Below are positions 58,391 through 64,000 of a DNA stretch of 64,000 nucleotides, piece after piece. The translations under genes and the position numbers were made by a program. The stretch's first letter is position 1. Each line of letters starts with the position of its first letter. The stretch is taken from assembly GCA_007026445.1 (NCBI GenBank), contig VDMD01000002.1, positions 1,798,001 to 1,862,000 on the forward strand. The letters are read 5' to 3'. The notes beneath the pieces were generated by a model. It searched no databases and was not told the origin of the DNA. It was given only the letters and a program-made list of their open reading frames with translations. This DNA is from Schizophyllum amplum (taxonomy: Eukaryota; Basidiomycota; Agaricomycetes; Agaricales; Schizophyllaceae).

Positions 58391-59290
58391 CTACATGATA
58401 GCACAGCTGTAGCGGGAGCTCTTGGGTGAGTCGGTCATATGGTGAGGTAGCCGTTTTTCGATTTCGCCGAGGCAAAGCTCGAATACCTTCCCTGCAATGG
58501 ACAGTCAGATCACAGCGTGCGAGCGCAGTCATTGAGACGCACCGACGTTGACATTTTCTTTTGCACTGGTCTCGATCCAAGCAGCGTTGTGTGCTGATGC
58601 CAGTGACCGTCCTTCGGTGGCATCAACCTGTCGACTGCGATGGTCAGCACGGGAGAGGCGGAGAAGTCAGTGCTGTATCTACCTGTCTCGAAGATCAACC
58701 TTGGATGCGGCGATGACGCAAGGGACGTCTGCTATGCCCCAGTCTGCGATCTTGTCGTGTATTATCTGGCTGTGTATAGCATGAGAGAATAAGTCGGAGT
58801 GATGGAATCGGCGGCATACATCATCTCGAAGGATTTGCGCGATGCTACGGAGTAGACCAGCACATAGCCATGTATATGGCCTGATGGCGCACACGTCGCA
58901 TCAGCAGTAGCACAAGACGACGAGTATGAAGATGGATGAGCTTACCAACAGCGTGACTGGGATTCAAGAATGAGTACTCATCCTAAGCGATCGATCAGTA
59001 TGCACTTCGGAAGTCAGACAGCATCGATACGCGCACCTGTCCAGCAGTATCCAGTACTTCGACTTCGTATTCCGAACCATTGAAGGTGATATTTCGTTGA
59101 TGACTGTCTTCTATGGTTGGATAGTAGCTATCTTCGAAGCGGCAGTCGATAAACTGCCCAACAAGGGAGGATTTGCCTGCACATAAGGCGATTTACATGA
59201 ATAAAGAGCGGTGTATAGTGATGACTCACCAACCGAGCGCGAGCCCATGACGGCAATCTTGCGCCGCCTCAAACCGTCGGTCTGCGACAT
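58391..59290 (-). CDS. RHB1: RHEB small GTPase
   Basis: A Ras-family GTPase that activates TORC1 in animals and fission yeast and affects arginine uptake in fungi. The G1 motif GSRSVGKSS spans an intron and carries the RHEB-typical Arg. G2 lies in YYPTIEDSHQRNITFNGSEY, G3 is VLDTAGQDEYSFLNPSHAVG, G4 is ASKVDLRDRQ and G5 is ETSAKENVNVG. The C-terminus is SCAIM, a CaaX box ending in Met, so farnesylation is expected. Six or so introns of about 50 nt are inferred, giving about 185 aa, the normal length. The ATG at 59290 (MSQTDGLRRRKIAV) is chosen; an in-frame upstream ATG at 59404 is unlikely. Confidence 0.93.
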
Positions 59291-60360
59291 CTGGGCGGCG
59301 AAGACTAAAAGAGAGGGGAGAGGGTGCGGGAAGGAAAGCGCGCACCGCGGCCTTTTGCGCTTTTGAACGGCACGGCAGGATCCACGACCTGATGCGCACC
59401 CCAACTCGTGCCCTCCTAGAATTTCCCCGAAGGATATTCAGCGATCACGTCGGGCACGCAAGATTACCGGAGGGTGGAGAGAGATGCGGGAGCGATGACA
59501 GGGTGTGCGAACGCGAAAGTGCGCTTGGGCGGAGGTGACGGTACAGAGTGTGTCCCGCTGTAGGCCACTGGGCAGCGCAACAGTGTTATGAACGCCACGC
59601 CATGCGTTCTGCTTGCGCTCTCCTTTTAGCTCGGCATCGATGGTCCCTCGGGCGCAGTAGGGGGAGTTCCGGGACAGTAGAGACGCCCAGACATGACAGG
59701 CGCTCGTCGATAAGGCGCGATGAAGTCAGCATGAAGTTGGGGCGTGCGAGAGACAGACACGAGGCGATGACCCAGAGCCGCGACTAAGTAAGTCACGCCT
59801 ACTGTTCTGTGTCTGAGCGCGCCAACACGAACTAAGAACAACCCCTCACAAAAGCATCCTATTGAAAAGGCTTCACGTGAGACGTTTAGATGCTTGAGTA
59901 AGAAGTGGAGAGGATGGGCCGCTAATGTCGTCCAAACCGCAGAAAAGTGTACGTCGAGGGAATCTTGTCGCCGTTGGAATCTCGTGCGCAATCCTGGGTG
60001 TCATCCGACGTCAAGGTCCGACGCTGCGGCTCTTGAAAGCTCCCTAGGTATGTAAGAGCGGGAGCTTCGACCGTAGGCAACAACACAATATGTAGAGGAG
60101 TTGGACATGGTCGGGGAACGTCAACCCAACATGGGCAAGTTGACCGGTCGACGCGGCCCCGGCGTCCGGCGGACTTTGAAAAGGCCGTCTCGAGCTTGCT
60201 TCCAGAAATTCTGCAGCCAAAATTGAGTGTGAATTTCAGGCGTATTACAGCGTCAAACCTTCTGCCAGTATGTGGTTGTGACGATTTAGCCACACTCACA
60301 TGAGCGCCGTCTAGTGGAATATGTCTACTGCTTACAGGTCTGAAGAGAAATCCTCGGATT
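59291..60360. other. Intergenic, RHEB promoter / OYE 3' flank
   Basis: 1,070 bp with no solid gene. A 40-codon plus-strand frame from ATG 59925 to TAG 60045 has a basic start and a hydrophobic middle (NLVAVGISCAILGVI), and its stop abuts a GTATGT donor-like site. It is too short to call. Confidence 0.45.
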
Positions 60361-61657
60361 CTAGTTGGAAGGAACAGACGCCATGGGCGGATAGTCCGTG
60401 TATCCCTTTGGATCGGAGGACCCAAAAACGTAGAAATATTTTGAGTCCGGCGTGGCCAGTGGCGCATTCTCGATCAGGCGGCGCGGGAGATCAGGCTGTG
60501 GAAAGTCAGTCAGTGCTCCTCTACTGGCAAGAAAGAACGGCGCACATTAGAGATGTAATACTTCGAGAATGCGATGATGTCGCCGTCCTTCTCAGCTCTG
60601 GCAATAGCCGTCTGCCGCGTGTAGCCGCCAGCGCTGATAAACGGCCGCTTTGTCGGGTCCCAGATCTTGCGCAGGAAGTCGTTGGACGCGTTCTTGGAAT
60701 ATTTGTCGGGGTCCGCGATGTCCGCCGCAGCCGCACCAGGCTCCACTACATGCAGGTAAGCAAGTCGCGGGTAGCGGTCGCGCAGCTCCTCTGCGAGGTA
60801 TCCGAACGTCGGAACAGGGTCGGGCATGTTGATTTCTGACGACCAATATCAGCTTGCTTTTCGGTCGCGTCGATCTCCATACACTCACCCTGGTATGGGC
60901 TCCAGGGGCTGACGCGAAATCCGGTGCGTTCTTCGCCAATGGCGCGGACGACGGCTTCCGTAACCTCCAGAGCGAACCGGGCACGGTTTTCAATGCTGCC
61001 ACCGTACTCGTCCATGCGTCTGTTGGAGACGTCCGACAGGAACTGCTCAATGAGGTACGCATGCGCGCCATGAATTTCCACGCCGTCGAAGCCAGCGCGT
61101 ATCGCATTACGCGCTGCCTGCGCAAAGAGCTCGGCGTACTGGTGGATTTCGTCGACCGTCAGAGGACGAGGACGTTCGTGCTCGCGACCCTTGACCGGGA
61201 CGTCAGATGCGCCCACGTAGTCCGCTGCAGGATCGTCCTCCGCGAGCTGTTGAAGGCGGGAGGAGAATCCGAGAGCGACTATTTGTAAGTAGACATAGCA
61301 GCCCTGCGCGTGGATCGTGTTGCATATCTGACCAAAGTCAGTTTGAGGCGTAGTGTCAGCATGAGATCATTTATAAGAACATACCTCTTTTAGTGCAGCA
61401 ACCTGCTCTTCATTCCACATGCCGGCGACATTGCAGATGCCAGATGCTTTGGGCGCGATACAGGTGGCCTCGTAGATGATGAGGCTTCCGGGGAAGCTCG
61501 AGCGCTGGTGATAGTACTCCTTGACAATTGGAAGAGGAATATGCTGGCTACTATTCCGGAAGCGAGTCGTGGGCGCGTAGACGACGCGATGGGCCAGCTC
61601 GATATTGCCGACTTTGACGGGCTGGAAGAGCTTCGGAGTCGAAGTGGCGTCAGACAT
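60361..61657 (-). CDS. Old Yellow Enzyme-type NADH:flavin oxidoreductase
   Basis: An FMN-dependent ene-reductase of about 380 aa that reduces activated C=C bonds such as enones, with NAD(P)H. The N-terminus MSDATSTPKLFQPVKVGNIE continues to VVYAPTTRFRNSSQHIPLP. A middle exon has ICNTIHAQGCYVYLQIVALG. The core is AGFDGVEIHGAHAYLIEQFL then DEYGGSIENRARF, where the substrate pair is His/His (HGAH) rather than the His/Asn of yeast OYE1. The FMN-phosphate region reads FISAGGYTRQTAIA and IAFSKYYISNPDLP. The end is YPPMASVPSN. Five introns are inferred. An ATG at 61750 would add a hydrophobic leader but is less likely. Confidence 0.92.
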
Positions 61658-61985
61658 GACGGCTCTGAGGGTAAGGGCACTAGCACTTGAAGCGCATGAA
61701 GCGGTGGGTATACATAGACGAGCAGGAATCCTGGCTTTATACCAAGCCATCGCTCAGCATTCGCGATATACGGAGACGTCGAAGTCATCACGTGGCTCTT
61801 CCAGCAACCGTTTGTTGCAAAATCATCCGAGTCGGCGGCAATGACCATTGGAGGAGAAACCAGCGCGTGCAGTTTTCCACGAGTTGGAGACATGGAAGTC
61901 GAGGAAGGGGTCTGATTAGGTCATTGGCTGACAGACTCGACGCGACTTGTCACGCATCACGGTCCGAGTCGGCTTGCTGAACAAT
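61658..61985. other. Intergenic, OYE promoter
   Basis: 328 bp between the OYE start and the inverted-repeat element at 61986. No clear TATA box or gene is seen. Confidence 0.4.
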
Positions 61986-62286
61986 AGACGCTATTTGATC
62001 GGTTGAAACTCATCCAAGAAATGTTTGGTTCGGTCGTCATTCAGAACTTTTTCGCTGTCAAATCTAACTAAACAGCGTCGTTTTGAACGCAGTTGAAACT
62101 TGACGTCAGGCCCTTGTAGGGGTCTGCGCCGTCATTTGGCCCGTGGGGCGCGTCTCCACAGCAGTCGGCCAGCGAGTCCAGAACGAAGTTTCAACTTGTT
62201 CTGAATAAAACTTTCTGCATTCTGGACGCGGTCCTCTTGTCAAAAGTTCTGTTTGCTGACGAGTTTCAACCGATCAAATAGCGTCT
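61986..62286. mobile_element. MITE-like element with 26-bp perfect terminal inverted repeats
   Basis: 61986-62011 and 62261-62286 are perfect reverse complements (outer end AGACGCTATTTGATCGGT). AAT at 61983-61985 is repeated at 62287-62289 as a 3-bp target-site duplication. The 301-bp element contains an inner GTTTCAACTTG / CAGTTGAAACTTG inverted pair and no protein gene. Its outer ends match those of the element at 119-512 in most positions, apart from a swapped CG/GC and one T deletion. It separates the OYE gene from the second HSP31-type gene. Confidence 0.68.
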
Positions 62287-62470
62287 AATGGCGTATTTAC
62301 TATTTTCATCTTGCTCGCCACTGCCTAATCAGTACACGCATGCTACTCACACGTGCACATTCTGCGTTCTCAAGTAAAGCAAGGATAGGATGCAAAATAT
62401 GGCACTGCTAAGTACTCCTTCGAAGAAAGGTTTACATAATACACTACTTGGTGATCATTTACACCCAACC

Positions 62471-63357
62471 TCACGTTTCCAGAGCCTTCAGGACCGCCTC
62501 CCCAAGCGCGAGGGCCGACGCGGGGTTCTGGCCCGTCAAGAGCTTCCCGTCAGCAACGACTCTCACCTGAGGGTTGATCCGTTAGAAATTTCTATAGCGC
62601 ACGCAGACCGTGTTGTCACTCGCCCCAAATGACTCCGCGTTCTCGAAAGTAGCTCCCAGCTCCTTCAGCTTTTCCTCGGGCTGAAACGGGATGCTGTCCT
62701 GAGTCCCGAGCTTCTTCTCTTCGGCGGCGGTGAAGCACGTAGCGCACCGACCCTTGAAGATGGACCGCCCCGAGGCGTCCGTGCACCCGATGAGCGCACC
62801 AGGGCCGTGGCAAACAGCGGAGACGATCTTCCCCGCCCGCCAGAACTGATGGCCGTGTCAGAATAGGCAAAAGCAAGCACAATTCTTCATACCTCGTTTG
62901 CGAGCTCGATGTTGACGGGATCAAAGGCCAGGTCAATACACGGTCCTTGACCGCCAACGTAGAAGATGGCCGCGTATTCGTCGGCCTTGACATCGGCGAG
63001 CTTCTTAGCAGTGGCGAGTTTCTGCTGCACGACTTCGTCGGCGAGGAATTTCACACTCCCGTCGACCTTGTTGTTCTACAAAACGAGGATGAGGGACCCA
63101 TCATTTGGGAGTAAGTATACTCCCTGCGACGCTGACGGGATCAACGGGTGGGTTTGCGCCCTCGGGCGACGCGAAGTCGATAGGAAAGTGAGGGGCGAGA
63201 ACGTAGTACGGATGCGCCGCCTCAGGAATGTACCAGCCCTGACCACAATATCATTGAGTCTCAAAGTCGCAGAGCAAGAGTGCGCAATACGTACAGCTGA
63301 TGCGCCGGTGAGGCCCTTGTCGACGGAGGTGAAGACGATGAGGATCTTGGAAGTCAT
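62471..63357 (-). CDS. DJ-1/PfpI family protein, HSP31-like (second copy)
   Basis: A paralogue of the gene at 40757 with the same exon plan. MTSKILIVFTSVDKGLTGAS leads to GWYIPEAAHPYYVLAPHF and FASPEGANPP. After an intron come GSVKFLADEVVQQKLATAKK and AIFYVGGQGPCIDLAFDPVN. The catalytic elbow is KIVSAVCHGPGALIG, and the end is LLTGQNPASALALGEAVLKA then LET. The catalytic Cys and the Glu of PEAAHP are kept. One splice junction, near 62635-62570, is uncertain by a few codons. The predicted role is methylglyoxal detoxification and stress protection. A TATA box lies 54 bp or more upstream. Confidence 0.9.
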
Positions 63358-63410
63358 CGCTGAAAAGTTTGGATGACCTTACTAGAGTTTGGAGCTGCTT
63401 TCTTTTATAC

Positions 63411-63420
63411 CCTGCCTGAG
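63411..63420 (-). promoter_or_regulatory. TATA box of the second HSP31-type gene
   Basis: GTATAAAAGA on the minus strand, about 60 bp upstream of the start at 63357. The remaining upstream DNA (63421-63791) shows no gene. Confidence 0.6.
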
Positions 63421-63791
63421 GCTGGGGAAGGGCAGGGCCGTCGCCGTCAAGCAAAGGTCACGAGGAGGACCGCTCAGTGACCGGTACTCTGACGAAGGGC
63501 ATTGTCAGTAGCACAGGAGATGGACTGGGTATGACTCACCAAGGTATTGAAAGAGCAGCGCCCATGTCTTCTGTCCCTCATTTCTTCACACCTGATCACT
63601 TCCTGCGAGTGACCGGATGCGCCCATAGAAGGCCGAATCGGAAAGCCGGAACCTTGATTGGCTCGTGGTTTTGCCTTGACTCAACAAATCGTTCCGAACC
63701 TTTGGCAAACATTATCCTGTCTGGAAAGTGGTACTCGCTGGGTACTCGCGTTGTAGATCAACACTATGGAGGATATGTTTTGATCATTGTT

Positions 63792-64000
63792 TTATACAGT
63801 CCAGGCCCAAAATCCTTGACCCTCGTGCTAGGGCACATCATCAGTTCGCGCATCGTATCCGCTTCCATACAGGACTCACCGGAACAAACACAATACCATC
63901 ATCTGCTAGCATCGCATAGGAGAGGAGAGGTAGTTCAGGACGGCGTGGTATCGTTCCGCGAGCTTCATGGCACGGCAGAAACGTCTCCACATCCTCGCTG
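63792..64000 (-). CDS. 3' end of an unknown gene (partial)
   Basis: Two exons read in from the window edge on the minus strand: 64000-63880 (EDVETFLPCHEARGT, then LLSYAMLADDGIVFVP) and 63827-63792 (HEGQGFWAWTV, then TAA). They are joined by a 52-nt GTGAGT...CCTAG intron that keeps phase 0. The good donor and acceptor make this a likely real gene end. No family is recognised; the 5' part lies outside the window. Confidence 0.48.

Noticed and set aside
1..64000. CRISPR array, rRNA, prophage or secondary-metabolite cluster
   Set aside because: No regularly spaced repeats, rRNA-like sequence, phage genes, PKS/NRPS or terpene synthase genes were seen. Spliceosomal introns throughout show a eukaryotic nuclear genome.

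Overview
The window is nuclear DNA of a basidiomycete fungus, most likely an Agaricomycete. The evidence is gene density (about one gene per 2 kb on both strands), many short introns of about 45-60 nt with GTRNGT donors and YAG acceptors, and best-recognised families that are fungal. It also carries a lignocellulose-type AA9 monooxygenase and a GH16 beta-glucanase. The species cannot be named from sequence alone. Gene models were spliced by eye; ends of recognised proteins are reliable to the codon where stated, but internal exon borders are approximate.

Layout. 1-8.7 kb: a small inverted-repeat element, then CFT1/CPSF160 (3' end processing) and a CCCH-finger coiled-coil protein. 9-18 kb: U1A/U2B''-type snRNP protein, ceramide synthase, FMC1-type assembly factor, an RRM protein, and a long protein ending in a catalytically dead eIF4A-like helicase. 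18.3-25.5 kb: ELP2, IBA57, PET191/COA5 and an unknown protein. 26-36 kb: AA9 LPMO, NEM1-type phosphatase, a stand-alone mitochondrial cytochrome b5 domain, GH16, SNF7/VPS32 and a P-loop protein with a hydrophobic C-terminal segment. 36.8-48.6 kb: polyQ HMG-box factor, SUA5, HSP31/DJ-1 protein, small membrane protein, tandem dual-specificity phosphatase, DUF302 protein, MOB1 and a weak small gene. 48.8-64 kb: BTB protein, an intergenic block with a foldback-like transposable element, DBP8 helicase, anion:cation symporter, RHEB GTPase, Old Yellow Enzyme, a second small inverted-repeat element, a second HSP31/DJ-1 protein, and the 3' end of a gene leaving the window.

There is no metabolic gene cluster, CRISPR or prophage. 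Themes are housekeeping RNA biology (CFT1, U2B''-like, ELP2, SUA5, DBP8, RRM and CCCH proteins), mitochondrial assembly (FMC1, IBA57, PET191, cytochrome b5), membrane and signalling (ceramide synthase, NEM1, SNF7, RHEB, MOB1) and plant-wall or glucan attack (AA9, GH16). The most unusual items are the pseudo-eIF4A fused to a long low-complexity region, the phosphatase/pseudophosphatase tandem, two short elements with matching termini and 3-bp duplications, and the foldback element at about 52 kb.
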